Source: Candidatus Methylacidithermus pantelleriae (GTDB taxonomy: Bacteria; Verrucomicrobiota; Verrucomicrobiia; Methylacidiphilales; Methylacidiphilaceae). From it: a stretch of DNA of 64,000 nucleotides. Each line of letters begins with the position of its first letter. The first letter of the stretch is position 1. The translations under genes were made by a program, and so were the position numbers. This document shows, piece by piece, positions 45,313 through 55,085 of the stretch. The notes under the pieces are model-generated. The model did not search any database and was not told where the DNA came from. It saw nothing but the letters and a program-made list of their open reading frames with translations. The stretch covers positions 1 to 64,000 of the forward strand of contig NZ_CAJNOB010000045.1 in assembly GCF_905250085.1 (NCBI RefSeq), written 5' to 3'.

Positions 45313-47172
45313 ATGAAGGCGTCAACCGGTGGTGTGGCCGTGGGTCCATCCACCGTTCCCGTGGCTTTGGAGACCCGGCGCCCGCGCAACGTGGACGCTA
45401 AGCGAGCCGCTGCTCTTCTCTACGGGGATTGGGGGACAAGCAAAGCCTATGTGATTGGACTTGCGCTTGCGGCGGCTGGCTACGGAGCCTTCTGGCTTCT
45501 TTTGCCGATGAGCCTCCTCACTGCGCTGGTAGGGATTAATTACATCGCCATTTGCCGGCTTTATCCCGATGGGGGAGGGGTGTACGCCAGCGTCCGTCAT
45601 CGCTCCCGGGTCATCGCTTTTGTGGGTGCCTTTCTTTTAATCGCGGATTACCTCGTTACGGCTGCCTTAAGCGCTCTCTCCGCCTTTGACTATCTGGGAG
45701 TGTCTCATCCGGAAGGGTGGGCTGCGATTGCGATTCTGTTTGTTGGGATCCTCAACTATTTCGGACCGAAACACAGTGGGGGTCTTGCCTTTTTTGTCTC
45801 CCTTCCTGTGGTTTGTGCCGTGGTGATCCTGGGTTTAGTGAGTATCCCCCACATTCCGGCTGCGATCGCTCATCTACGGCCTCCGCCGGGAGGTCCTTTG
45901 GATACGTGGAAAGCATTTGTTAGCACGATCCTGGCTCTCTCCGGGGTAGAAGCCGTTGCCAACGCTACGCAAGTCATGCCGCTAGACGACCCTTCCCCAG
46001 GCGCGCGCCCTTGTGTGTCGCGGACGGCCACCCCAGCCATTCTAGCCGTTATGACTGAGGTATGTTTTTTTACGGCCTTCTTAGGCTTGGCTGCCCACGC
46101 TTTGGAGAATCTTCGCTTTGTGGGAGGCAACGTAGATGCTCCAGGACACCCCGGGGTTCGGGATTACATGCTCCGATATATGGGGGAAATTTTTGTGGGA
46201 AACATCCTCGGCCCCCAGATAGGACAGATGTTTGGCTGGTTTGTGAGCCTTACCTATGGGGTCTTACTCCTTTCAGCGGTCAACACTGCCGTCGTAGGCT
46301 TAGTTTCGATCCAGTACGTGATGTCCCATGACGGAGAAATGCCCCGTTTCATGCAGAAACTCAACCGTTTCGGGGTGCCTGTCATCCCACTGGTTATTGC
46401 TACTCTGGTGCCGGCCATCCTCGTGGCAACGGTAAGGGATATGGCAGCACTGGCCGACCTCTATGCGGTAGGGGTGGTTGGTGCGATCGCTACGAACCTG
46501 GGGGCAACCGCAACGGATGTAAAGGCAGAGCTCAAACGGTGGGAACGAGGTCTTATGCTTTTCACCTTCCTGGTCATGGGGGTGATCGAACTAACTGTCT
46601 TGGTGGATAAGCCTCACGCGCGGGTTTTTGCCGTCACTCTCTTGGCCATTGGGCTTGCGCTGCGGGGATTAGCTCAGGAATGGAGGGATCGAAGAGCCCT
46701 GGAGGAAAAACCCGCAAAGGAGGCATTTGTCCCAGCTTTTTCTCCTGAAGAGTCCGGTGGAGATTTTTCGGGTCCTCCCATTTTGTGCGCTGTGCGAGAC
46801 ACGGGTAAAACGCTTGATTTTGCGATTAAGGAGGCTCAGGCAACCAAACGGCCCCTATACGTTCTTTTTGTTCGTTTGCAAAAGGTGGTAACCGAGAGGG
46901 ATCGAAGACGAGTTTGGCAGGAGGACCCTGATGCAAAAAGGATCTTCGGCTATGCATTGTCACGGCTCCCTAAAGGATGGGTGACACCTTGTTATGTGGT
47001 GAGCGAATCCGTGCCCGAGGCGATTGTGCAGGCTGCAGCGCAGCTGGGTGCGAGCCGCGTTATTCTAGGATTCCCGCGCGAGGCTTTTGTCATTGAATTT
47101 TTACGAGGCAACTTCGTTCGGGAAGTTGCCCGAAGACTGCCTGAAAATGTGGAGCTCGTCATCGTTTCGTAG
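45313..47172 (+). CDS. APC-superfamily permease with C-terminal USP-like domain
   Basis: 619 residues. About 12 membrane helices in residues 40-455 with an APC-type pattern: the first helix LLYGDWGTSKAYVIGLALAAAGYG and PDGGGVYASVRHRSR. After residue 475 comes a soluble domain with the pattern PPILCAVRDTGKTLDFAIKEAQATKRPLYVLFV and LGASRVILGFPREAFVIEFLRGNFVREVARRLPENVELVIVS, the universal stress protein layout. APC permeases with USP tails are known in several phyla; the cargo may be an amino acid, but it cannot be read off. It is a single-gene unit on the plus strand. Confidence 0.78.
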   Translation: MKASTGGVAVGPSTVPVALETRRPRNVDAKRAAALLYGDWGTSKAYVIGLALAAAGYGAFWLLLPMSLLTALVGINYIAICRLYPDGGGVYASVRHRSRVIAFVGAFLLIADYLVTAALSALSAFDYLGVSHPEGWAAIAILFVGILNYFGPKHSGGLAFFVSLPVVCAVVILGLVSIPHIPAAIAHLRPPPGGPLDTWKAFVSTILALSGVEAVANATQVMPLDDPSPGARPCVSRTATPAILAVMTEVCFFTAFLGLAAHALENLRFVGGNVDAPGHPGVRDYMLRYMGEIFVGNILGPQIGQMFGWFVSLTYGVLLLSAVNTAVVGLVSIQYVMSHDGEMPRFMQKLNRFGVPVIPLVIATLVPAILVATVRDMAALADLYAVGVVGAIATNLGATATDVKAELKRWERGLMLFTFLVMGVIELTVLVDKPHARVFAVTLLAIGLALRGLAQEWRDRRALEEKPAKEAFVPAFSPEESGGDFSGPPILCAVRDTGKTLDFAIKEAQATKRPLYVLFVRLQKVVTERDRRRVWQEDPDAKRIFGYALSRLPKGWVTPCYVVSESVPEAIVQAAAQLGASRVILGFPREAFVIEFLRGNFVREVARRLPENVELVIVS

Positions 47173-47395
47173 AGAAGCCTCCCTAAGCGTGCGAGGGGAG
47201 TTGCAGGGAACGAGAAAGACTGGAGAAAGGAGAGGAAAAGACCCGAAGGCTCTGTGGGTTCTCTTTTCTCCGGGCGCGCGGCCAAGGCAGAAAATCCCCT
47301 GGTTCTTTTTTGACCCCGTGTGACGTACAATCTCCCGGAAGGGAGAACCTCCTTTTTTGGGCGATCTTGTTTGTGCCGGATACCGCGATCTTCCC

Positions 47396-48751
47396 TTAAA
47401 GGGGCTCTCCCCAAAAATCGTATCCGCGGATTCCCACAAGACGAGCCCAGACAAACTCCCCGGGTGGGGCTTTCCTCGTTAAACAGATTCGCGTGTCCAC
47501 TTCCGGAGCGTCTCCCTCGGAACGGGCCCACCGGCCATCCTCGACTAGAACCCGGAGAGTCGCTCCGAGCATTCGGGTTTGGATCTGCCGATACGTTTCC
47601 TGCTGGGCGGCTAGGAGCTTGGAGCGACGCTTGCGTTTGACGGGCTCGGGGATCTGGTCAGGGAGTTTGGCAGCGCGAGTACCCTCTTCGGCAGAATAAC
47701 GAAAGACTCCTAGCCGTTCAAACCGGGCCTCGCGAATAAACTCGAGAAGCTTTTCGAAATCCTCCTCTGTTTCCCCAGGAAACCCCACGATGAAAGTCGT
47801 CCGGAGCACTATCCCGGGAAGCGCCGTCCGGATTTTTTGGAGAAGTTCCCGTAGATAGGACTCCGAAGTTCCCCGCTGCATTCTTTGGAGAACGGGATCG
47901 GAAATGTGTTGGAAAGGGATGTCGGCGTATCGAGCGATTTTGGGGCATCGGGCCAGAGTGTCAATGAGCCTGTCGCTCCAGTGTGCTGGATGAGTGTAGA
48001 GAAGTCGCACCCAGAAATCTCCGGGTATTTGACTCAGGGCCTCAAGGAGGTCCGCCAAGCTTTCAGAAAATCCTTCCTGCCGCCGATCTTGCCCAAAATA
48101 GGTTGTGTCCTGGGAGATCAAATTGAGTTCCCGAACCCCTTGGGCCACCAGGTTCCGGGCTTCGGTAACGATCGAAGCGATCGTTCGGCTGCGATAGCGG
48201 CCACGTACTTGGGGCAGGATGCAGAAAGTGCAGGGATGGTTACAGCCCTCGGCAATCTTGACGTACGCGTAGTGTTTGGGAGTTAGGCGGAAACGAGGAG
48301 CGTCAAAATCGGGAACATACCGGGAACGGGGACTCACCCAGTTCATCGGGGGGGTGCTAGGGGATTTTTCTCTCTCGAGAAGCTCAGCAACGCGGTCTGC
48401 GATGCGGGGCACCTCGTCTAGTCCAATAAAGGCGTCGATTTCCGGCAAAAGGGCGGGGAGTTCTTGCGGAAAGCGCTGGGAGAGACAGCCGGCAACAACG
48501 ATCTTTTGAGGATTTCCACCCTGGGTCGATCGGGCCTGGTGAGCTTGAAGGATCGTTTCAATGCTTTCTTCCTTGGCTTCGTCCACAAAGCAGCACGTGT
48601 TAATGATAAGAACGTCCGCGGATTTAGGGTCCTCGACCAGGCAGGCTCCCTGGTCAAGAAGGGTCCCCATCATCACTTCGGAGTCCACAAGATTCTTGGC
48701 ACACCCCAGGGAGAGGAGGGAAAAAGAAACACCACAAAGCCTCGGGGTCAT
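47396..48751 (-). CDS. rimO: Ribosomal protein S12 methylthiotransferase
   Basis: 451 residues. Adds a methylthio group to an Asp of ribosomal protein S12 with radical SAM chemistry. UPF0004 N-terminal domain with three cluster cysteines (SLGCAKNLVDSE, INTCCFVDEAKEES, VVAGCLSQRF), then the radical SAM motif EGCNHPCTFCILPQVRGRYRSR, and a C-terminal TRAM domain. The S12-specific family pattern (CAKNLVDSE) distinguishes it from MiaB. It follows rodZ (49792-48896) by about 145 bp on the same strand, so it may be in one transcription unit with ftsK-rodZ. Confidence 0.93.
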   Translation of the reverse strand: MTPRLCGVSFSLLSLGCAKNLVDSEVMMGTLLDQGACLVEDPKSADVLIINTCCFVDEAKEESIETILQAHQARSTQGGNPQKIVVAGCLSQRFPQELPALLPEIDAFIGLDEVPRIADRVAELLEREKSPSTPPMNWVSPRSRYVPDFDAPRFRLTPKHYAYVKIAEGCNHPCTFCILPQVRGRYRSRTIASIVTEARNLVAQGVRELNLISQDTTYFGQDRRQEGFSESLADLLEALSQIPGDFWVRLLYTHPAHWSDRLIDTLARCPKIARYADIPFQHISDPVLQRMQRGTSESYLRELLQKIRTALPGIVLRTTFIVGFPGETEEDFEKLLEFIREARFERLGVFRYSAEEGTRAAKLPDQIPEPVKRKRRSKLLAAQQETYRQIQTRMLGATLRVLVEDGRWARSEGDAPEVDTRICLTRKAPPGEFVWARLVGIRGYDFWGEPL

Positions 48752-48895
48752 GCTTTTATTGTCCTTCCCCTTTGCTTCTTGGGCAAGCCGCCTTCCGCTG
48801 CCGCAGGAGCATCCAATAGACTGGATCCTTCGGAGGCCGCAAATCTAGGCTCCCGGTACTCGCCTCACCAACTCCTTTCGGCCTCTAGCCCTGTT

Positions 48896-49792
48896 CTAAG
48901 GAGTTGGCAGAGTAATCTCCTCCGGGTTGCGGTTGGTGGCTACCAACGGGACGGTTTGACCATTGATACTAATCTCTAAAGAGGCCGGATTGGCTACCCG
49001 CAAGCGAAATTTTTGGCCGGAAAACGTGCGACGTTCCCCCGCCGCAAGTTTTCCCGCAAAAACTTGATGGGTCGCACCATTTTCAACCACGCTCACCTGA
49101 ACCCAACAGCTTCCTTTGGCCCGGATGGCAAGCTCGTAGGAAGTGTTAACCTCGGGTCGATGGTCTTCCGGGTGGACTGGCTCGGCTCTTCGGACTTCTG
49201 GCGCCAGAGCTGTCTGGGATGGCGATCCCGCTGGTTGGGCCGGTAGCGCAGGAACTGCCTCCTCTTCACCGGGAAGAACCGGAATCGCTCGGCGGACCTC
49301 TTCCTGTAGGACTGGCGCAGAAGCTGGCGAAGACTCTTTAACTGCAGGGAGCACCCCTGTAGGGGAGTGGTAGGTCACTTGATAAATTTTGTAGCCGACA
49401 ATGGAACAAACCAAAAGAAAAAGGGAACTGACAAGCCCTAGACTAAACGTGCGAGGTCTCACATCCCGGTACTCCACGATCGGTTTGGCTGATTCCAGGA
49501 AGCGAACAGGATGAGGCGCTAGAGAGAACGTTTCTTCCCATTCTTGTAACTCTTTTTCTAACTGGGGCAAAAGGTCTTTTTCGTCGAGGCCCAGCGTTCG
49601 TGCGTAGGTCCGCACAAAACCTTTTACGTACGCATAACTCGGGAAGGATCCAAACTTTCCTTCCTCTAAATACACCAGCTGCTCCTTTCGGATCTTGCTC
49701 GCCTTGGCTGCCGCCTCGAGACTCCATCCGCGCTTTTCTCGAGCTTCTCGTAAGATGGACCCTATCGTCTTTGTGCTTTCCATCTCCTCCAT
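48896..49792 (-). CDS. rodZ: RodZ-like cell-shape protein (HTH + TM + DUF4115)
   Basis: 298 residues. N-terminal HTH (TIGSILREAREKRGWSLEAAAKASKIRKEQLVYLEEG, about residues 8-48), then a RodZ-typical linker, one TM segment (FSLGLVSSLFLLVCSIVGYKIYQ, about residues 117-139), a Pro/Glu-rich periplasmic linker, and a C-terminal beta domain of DUF4115 type (KGSCWVQVSVVENGATHQVFAGKLAAGERRTFSG). RodZ links MreB to the cell wall. It lies between ftsK and rimO, all on the minus strand. Confidence 0.85.
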   Translation of the reverse strand: MEEMESTKTIGSILREAREKRGWSLEAAAKASKIRKEQLVYLEEGKFGSFPSYAYVKGFVRTYARTLGLDEKDLLPQLEKELQEWEETFSLAPHPVRFLESAKPIVEYRDVRPRTFSLGLVSSLFLLVCSIVGYKIYQVTYHSPTGVLPAVKESSPASAPVLQEEVRRAIPVLPGEEEAVPALPAQPAGSPSQTALAPEVRRAEPVHPEDHRPEVNTSYELAIRAKGSCWVQVSVVENGATHQVFAGKLAAGERRTFSGQKFRLRVANPASLEISINGQTVPLVATNRNPEEITLPTP

Positions 49793-49840
49793 GGCTTTTC
49801 CTTACCACCATCATACATCATCTTAACGGTAGTCCCAACC

Positions 49841-52222
49841 TCAGATTTTTGGCGGAGGCCCATCTAGGTCCAGGAGTACTTCTCGTGGTCGAGCCCCGTT
49901 CTCCGGTCCCACAATTCCCTTTCGTTCCAGCCAGTCGATCACCCAGGCGGCCCGGTTGTACCCCAGTCGAAGTCGCCGTTGCAAAAGGGAGGTGGACGCT
50001 TTGCGTTCCTGCCAGATAACTTCCAGGCACTTGTTAATGAGCTCTTGGTCTTCCGCTTCTAGCGCATCTTCCGTTTCTGCCCGGCAGAGGGCCTGATGAA
50101 TAGTCGGCTCAAACCCAGCTCCTCCCTGCTTGACCCAATGGTCGACCACTCGCCGTACTTCTTCTTCGGAGACGTATGCTCCTTGACCTCGAACCCACCT
50201 GCTAGATCCGGGAGGGAGATAGAGAAAGTCTCCCCGGCCCAAAAGGTTCTCTGCCCCACCCTCATCCAAGATCACGCGAGAATCCACCCCGCTGGCCACC
50301 TGGAAAGCGATGCGGCACGGAATGTTGGCTTTGATCACTCCCGTCACCACCTCTCTTCGAGGTGTCTGTGTTGCCAACACAAGGTGGATACCCGCAGCCC
50401 TTGCCTTGGCGCACAGGCGAGCAATGGCCGTTTCTACCTCCGCCGGTGTGGCCTGCATGAGGTCGGCCAATTCATCGATCACAAGAACAATGTAAGGAAG
50501 TTCCGAGGGCCATTCCTCCCCGCTGGAAGGCTCGCTCTTTTCTCGTTCGGCAGATTTGGTGCTCTCACCCTCCTTGCAAAACGTGCTCGCCGAGGACGAC
50601 TTTATGGGCTCCCCAGATTTTTGTCGTTGGTTATAGGAGACGATATTCCGCAGACCACTTTGGGCCAGCAGCCGATAGCGCCGATCCATTTCTTCGGTCA
50701 ACCACCGCAGCGCGACGAGCACCCGTTTGGGTTCCACTACCACAGGAACCACCAAATGAGGGAGACCCTCAAAAAGCAAAAGCTCAACTTGCTTGGGATC
50801 CACGAGCACAAGTCGCAGCTCCCTGGGATTAAAACGGTAAAGGAGACTCACCAAAAGAGCGTTAAGAAAGACCGACTTGCCGGATCCCGTTGCACCGGCA
50901 ATCAAAAGATGGGGCATGTCCGCAAGATCGGCCACGAGCGTTTTCCCATAGACATCTTTCCCTAAGGGGATGGGAATCCGCGCTTGCGTGCTTGTCCAGG
51001 CAGCATCTTCCAATAGGTCACGCAGTACCACTGGGATCTTTTGGTCGTTGGGTACCTCAATCCCCACACTATCCTTACCGGGAATGGGAGCTAAGATATG
51101 GATCCGCTCAGCTTTGAGAGCCCGGGCCAGGTCGCGTTCCAAACTACGAATTCGGTCCACGCGCACCCCGGCCGCAGGGTAAATTTCAAATCGCGTAATG
51201 GTCGGGCCTCGGGTCACAGTTCCCGGAGTGGCTTCAATTCCGAAGGTGGCAAGGGTGCGGAGGAGAATCTGGGCTTTTTCCCGAAGCTCCGTTTCCGGTA
51301 AAACGGGCGATCCGCCCAGGGGAGCCCTTGTCAATAATTCCAGGTCTGGATAGACAAAGGAACGAGGGAGGCTTTCTTTTTGGGGAGGACCTCCGCAGGA
51401 CAAAGACGTCCGGTCGGCAGGAGCCGGTTTGCCTTTCTCTCTTGGCTCTCCGAGTTCTCTACGAGGACGTGCTAGCTGGGCGGCGTCCACAATGGGCAGA
51501 TCAAGAAGGCGCTCTGGAGAACCATTCTCCTCCTTGCGGGAAACCTTCTCTTTCGCAAGTCTCTTTTCCAGTTGGCGTTTCTCCTTGAGCAAGCGTCGCT
51601 CGGCCAGAACCAGTTTCCCCGCAAGGCCCGCCTGGGTAAGCCGTTTTTCTTCCCACGTTTCCCATTGGTTCCGCACCCAAGCAACCGCGGACAACGCCCA
51701 ACGAATCGGGTGAAGCTCATAAAGAAGAAGGAGGGAAACAAAAAGGGTAAAAATCGACACAAGCTCCCCTCCCAGAGGTCCCAAAACCGGTAACAGAAGC
51801 TCTTGATGGACATTTTCTCCAACGAAGCCTCCTGGGCTTGAAACGTTGGCCCAGCGGGCCCAGCTCTCGCCCATTTCACGAAAAACATCCAGAAGGCAAC
51901 TGCCCGACACAAGAGCCAGGAGGAACCACCCCAGTTTTTCCCATCGAAAGACATTGTGCCCAACGGCCCATGCGACCGCTGCGCTCCCGAGAAAAACGGG
52001 AATTCCGAAGGCTGCCAGGCCGAAGACCTCGGCTAAAACATGGGCGATCCTTGCCCCGAGTGGGCCTGCAACATTGTGAGTGTGGAGGTTGGGTTGCGAT
52101 ACGTTAAAGGCACTATCTTTTGGGTCGAGGGAAAGAAGGCTAAGGGCAATCAACAGGGATAAGCCCAGTAAAGCAATGGCGAGTGCTTCCCGATAGTGAA
52201 CGCCTTGGGTCCCTTTTGCCAT
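49841..52222 (-). CDS. ftsK: DNA translocase FtsK
   Basis: 793 residues. Four TM helices in the first 170 residues, a short linker (about 190-310), then the motor: Walker A LLIAGATGSGKSVFLNALLVSLL (about residues 437-450), Walker B LVIDELADLM, and ATQTPRREVVTGVIKANIP. The C-terminal gamma winged helix (SLLQRRLRLGYNRAAWVIDWLERKG) recognises KOPS. FtsK pumps DNA and activates XerCD at the septum. There is 48 bp to rodZ. Confidence 0.93.
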   Translation of the reverse strand: MAKGTQGVHYREALAIALLGLSLLIALSLLSLDPKDSAFNVSQPNLHTHNVAGPLGARIAHVLAEVFGLAAFGIPVFLGSAAVAWAVGHNVFRWEKLGWFLLALVSGSCLLDVFREMGESWARWANVSSPGGFVGENVHQELLLPVLGPLGGELVSIFTLFVSLLLLYELHPIRWALSAVAWVRNQWETWEEKRLTQAGLAGKLVLAERRLLKEKRQLEKRLAKEKVSRKEENGSPERLLDLPIVDAAQLARPRRELGEPREKGKPAPADRTSLSCGGPPQKESLPRSFVYPDLELLTRAPLGGSPVLPETELREKAQILLRTLATFGIEATPGTVTRGPTITRFEIYPAAGVRVDRIRSLERDLARALKAERIHILAPIPGKDSVGIEVPNDQKIPVVLRDLLEDAAWTSTQARIPIPLGKDVYGKTLVADLADMPHLLIAGATGSGKSVFLNALLVSLLYRFNPRELRLVLVDPKQVELLLFEGLPHLVVPVVVEPKRVLVALRWLTEEMDRRYRLLAQSGLRNIVSYNQRQKSGEPIKSSSASTFCKEGESTKSAEREKSEPSSGEEWPSELPYIVLVIDELADLMQATPAEVETAIARLCAKARAAGIHLVLATQTPRREVVTGVIKANIPCRIAFQVASGVDSRVILDEGGAENLLGRGDFLYLPPGSSRWVRGQGAYVSEEEVRRVVDHWVKQGGAGFEPTIHQALCRAETEDALEAEDQELINKCLEVIWQERKASTSLLQRRLRLGYNRAAWVIDWLERKGIVGPENGARPREVLLDLDGPPPKI

Positions 52223-52536
52223 GAGTAGATTCAGCTGCGAGCGCTACTTCCCATTGGAGATAGTGTGCAAGGGACCGGTTTGCTTTGTCAATCGTCTGGG
52301 AAAAGGCAAGCGCAGGCTCCTTGTCACGAAGCGCACCGGGGCTGCAAAAGAAAAACAAGTCGGATGGTAGAAAAAGCTCTCCCGAAGATACTTGCCATGG
52401 GAAGAGGCTTTTGTTACCAAGGAAACAACAAAAGCTTTGTCGCAGTGAATGTTAGCGCCTGTTGCCTGCAAAGCTTGGGCTTCGTCCAGAGAGGTGGAAG
52501 AAGCTGATCCCAATCAAAAAAAAGGAGGAAGAAACG
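52223..52536. other. Intergenic region between divergent ftsK and sod
   Basis: 314 bp. No gene; sod has an AAAGGAGG ribosome binding site at 52521-52528. I see no clear promoter consensus. Confidence 0.4.
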
Positions 52537-53151
52537 ATGGCTCACACGTTGCCCGAGTTACCCTATCCTTATGATGCCCTGGAACCCTACATTGATGCAC
52601 AAACGATGGAAATCCACCATACTCGGCATCATAAAGCCTATGTGGATAATCTCAATAAGGCGATCGAGGGTCGTCCTCAGCTTGAGGCCCAATCTGCAGA
52701 GGAACTGATTCGAAATCTTTCCTCAGTGCCCGAGGAAATTCGGACGGCAGTGAGGAATAACGGCGGGGGACACGTTAATCACAGCTTCTTCTGGCAAATT
52801 TTGGCGCCTCCTAGGGAAAGCGGGAAGCCGGAAGGGAAACTGGCGCGCGAGATCGAAGCGGCTTTTGGGGGATTAGAAGCTTTTAAGGAAAAGTTCCGAG
52901 CTGCGGGGCTGGCTCGGTTCGGGAGCGGCTGGGTGTGGCTGGTGGTAGATCGGGCCGGAAAGCTGCAAATTATCTCTACTCCGAACCAGGATAGTCCTCT
53001 GATGGACGGTCTGGTGCCCATTTTGGGCTGTGATGTCTGGGAACATGCTTACTACCTTAAGTATCAAAATCGGCGGGGAGACTACCTTAAAGCGTTCTGG
53101 AACGTGGTGCGCTGGCCGGCGGTGTGTGAAAACTATGAGCGTGTTGCCTAG
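52537..53151 (+). CDS. sodA: Superoxide dismutase, Mn-type
   Basis: 204 residues from the ATG at 52537, selected because AAAGGAGG precedes it by about 8 nt; an upstream frame reaches 52462. It disproportionates superoxide in the cytosol. Conserved metal-ligand segments: [14 protein letters not shown] (His), HVNHSFFW (His), [19 protein letters not shown] (Asp and His). The Gly in [12 protein letters not shown] and the Gln in TPNQDSPLM occupy the positions that favour manganese over iron (Gly77/Gln146 in E. coli SodA numbering), though a cambialistic enzyme is possible. Length is standard. It stands alone. Confidence 0.92.
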   Translation: MAHTLPELPYPYDALEPYIDAQTMEIHHTRHHKAYVDNLNKAIEGRPQLEAQSAEELIRNLSSVPEEIRTAVRNNGGGHVNHSFFWQILAPPRESGKPEGKLAREIEAAFGGLEAFKEKFRAAGLARFGSGWVWLVVDRAGKLQIISTPNQDSPLMDGLVPILGCDVWEHAYYLKYQNRRGDYLKAFWNVVRWPAVCENYERVA

Positions 53152-53335
53152 CGTGTGGAAATACCTTTCGACTGCAACCTGTCCTCATGACTCTTTTGCG
53201 AGCCCTTGCTCGTTCTGACCCATAGTTTTGACCGGTAGAGGAGAGGGCGCAGATTTTTCCATTCTCATTTTTTTTGGGGCGAAACGGGTTGCCAATAGCG
53301 AAAGAATAGAGCGACACATAAGGCTGTTCATGGCC

Positions 53336-53909
53336 GGATGTCCAAAGGAAGTTGCGTGGGTGGGGCAAGCGGCAGGACGCCAGCTACAAGAGGGCTTGGC
53401 GGATGTGACAGGAGCACTCTTTGCCTCTTCTCGCAGAGCGGCTGCCGACCGGGATGGTAACGGTGCATGTGGAGGGGTAGCACCCGATGGCGTACCCCCC
53501 ACGCGTGGGTGTGCAAGCGCCGATGAAAAAAGCGGATTGAGGCAGGGAGTTGGATTGGGTTTTCCGAGTTTACTCTCAAGCAAACGGCTGCGGATCGTCA
53601 AGGCTCCTCAAGGAGGGCGGCTCCGGGGTGAACGGCGATCGCAGAGGGCTCAATTGGGCAGCTCTGTGATCCGAAGGCCGGCGTCATCGTGGTCGAGCAT
53701 CCCCGCCGGCTGATGCGCTTCGGCTTCGAGTACCGGGAAGCGGCATGGGGCGCGCAGAGTTGAGCCATCCTGGTAGTGGATCCGAATGGGATGACCGACC
53801 ATATTGTGGGCGACCCGCATGAGGAGGTCGATTCTTTGTGTGCCAGGCTTTACAAAAAAAATCCGCGCAAAAGCGTGCCCAAGAAGGCGCTCGAAGCGAT
53901 CGGATGAAT
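53336..53909 (+). pseudogene. tnpA: IS607-family serine recombinase TnpA, decayed
   Basis: One frame at about 53340-53400 reads WPDVQRKLRGWGKRQDASYKRAWRM-stop, the degraded N-terminal HTH. Near the 3' end there is VIVVEHPRRLMRFGFEYREA (family motif VEHRDRLTRFGFEY), and after a stop SLCARLYKKNPRKSVPKKALEAIG before a TGA. The middle portion is frameshifted. It is a dead copy. Confidence 0.68.
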
Positions 53910-55085
53910 AAGCTCTCTGTTTTCCCTTGCCAGACGCGGTTTGGGGGTGACGCCCGAGCAGGGGTCATTGCGTAACACCTATGCGCCGCTCTACGGGCGC
54001 GCGCAGCGGAGGGTCTTGGCCCCGATGCAGGTTGGCGTTTGGCTCAAACGAGGGCAATCGATCCTTCCTACCGCGGTTTGGCTTCACCACCCAACAGTTC
54101 CATGTGATCCAGGTCCCAAGCTCGAAGGAAAGAGCGCTTCGATGGGGGAAAGGCGGTCCAAGCTCATTGAGGAAACTAAGGAGAGATCCGGAGAGCGGAA
54201 AAGGTGATCCGCGAGCTCGAGGAAAAGGTGCCAGGATCAAACGTTTTGCATCAAAAAAGGCGGCGGCTGACCATCCTGCGGACCAGGCTTGACGCGCTTC
54301 TGGCCGATAAGGACTCCGGACGGGTGCGTCTCTCTTTCGGTTGACGCCGCCTCTTCCCGTAAAGAGTTTTCCTTGGAAGAAAACCGATGCGCTAACCACG
54401 CGGACTGGAAGAGGGATTGGCAAGTGGAGCGGAAAAGCCGGTCCTATGTGTTCGGGTCGAAGGAGTAGACCGCAGGCAACCAGTCCTGTCCATGCGTGGT
54501 CACCCCGGACGGGAGGCTATCGGACTTGCGGTTGCGGCTGCCGGACGGATTGAGGAGCCCGACCCGAGAGCTGGTTCTTGAGGGCGTGTGCTTCGTCTAC
54601 GGCCAAGAGGCGATCCTACAGGGCCTCTCCGCGAGCTGGATCATGACCGGTCCAACCAAGAGGGGAAAACTCGTCCGGAAGCAGGAGGAATCCGAGGTAA
54701 GGTACCGCTTGGTGCGGGACCGGAAGCGGTAGCGGGTATTGGCGAGCGTCGAAACACGGCCCCCTTTTGCCTGGTGACACGCCGCCTTGCCGGAGCGGTC
54801 GGCATCGACCCGAACGAGGATCATCTCGGCTTGGCCGCAACGGACCCCTTTGGGCATTTAGGAAGAATGCGCCGGACCCGACTGAATTTTTATGGGAAAA
54901 AGCACCCAAAAGGGTCCAAGCGGTTTTTTCCTCGTGCGTGCGAAGGGTGGCCGAGGTCTTGGGCCGAATCGCACAGGACTCTTGCGATCGGACGATTGGA
55001 TTTTCGTAAGAAGAAGGCTCGAGCCGGAGTCAGTGGATCCCGTTTGGGCTCGCTTTGCTCTTTTTGTTCGTTTCCTCTAAGACGA
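53909..55085 (+). pseudogene. tnpB: TnpB-like IS605/IS607 accessory protein, decayed
   Basis: Pieces in order: RVIRELEEKVPGSNVLHQ-type coiled region (about 54200-54340), YVFGSKE-stop-TAGNQSCP (about 54450), LRLRLPDGLRSPTRELVLEG and CFVYGQEAILQGLSASWIMT (54530-54660), RRLAGAVGIDPNEDHLGLAAT (54780-54840), LNFYGKKHPKG (54890) and KKARAGVSGS (about 55010-55040). Stops and frame changes lie between the pieces. Homologous pieces in the same order occur in copy 1. Confidence 0.62.

Larger units (their letters stand above)
53330..55085 (+). mobile_element. Decayed IS607-family element, copy 3 (tnpA + tnpB remnants)
   Basis: On the plus strand, a TnpA remnant (53336-53909) and a TnpB-like remnant (53909-55085) in the same order as copy 1 at 7.1-8.9 kb. 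Many segments correspond in both copies, so they are relics of one IS family that have diverged. Both genes are interrupted. The copy begins about 180 bp after sod. Confidence 0.7.
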
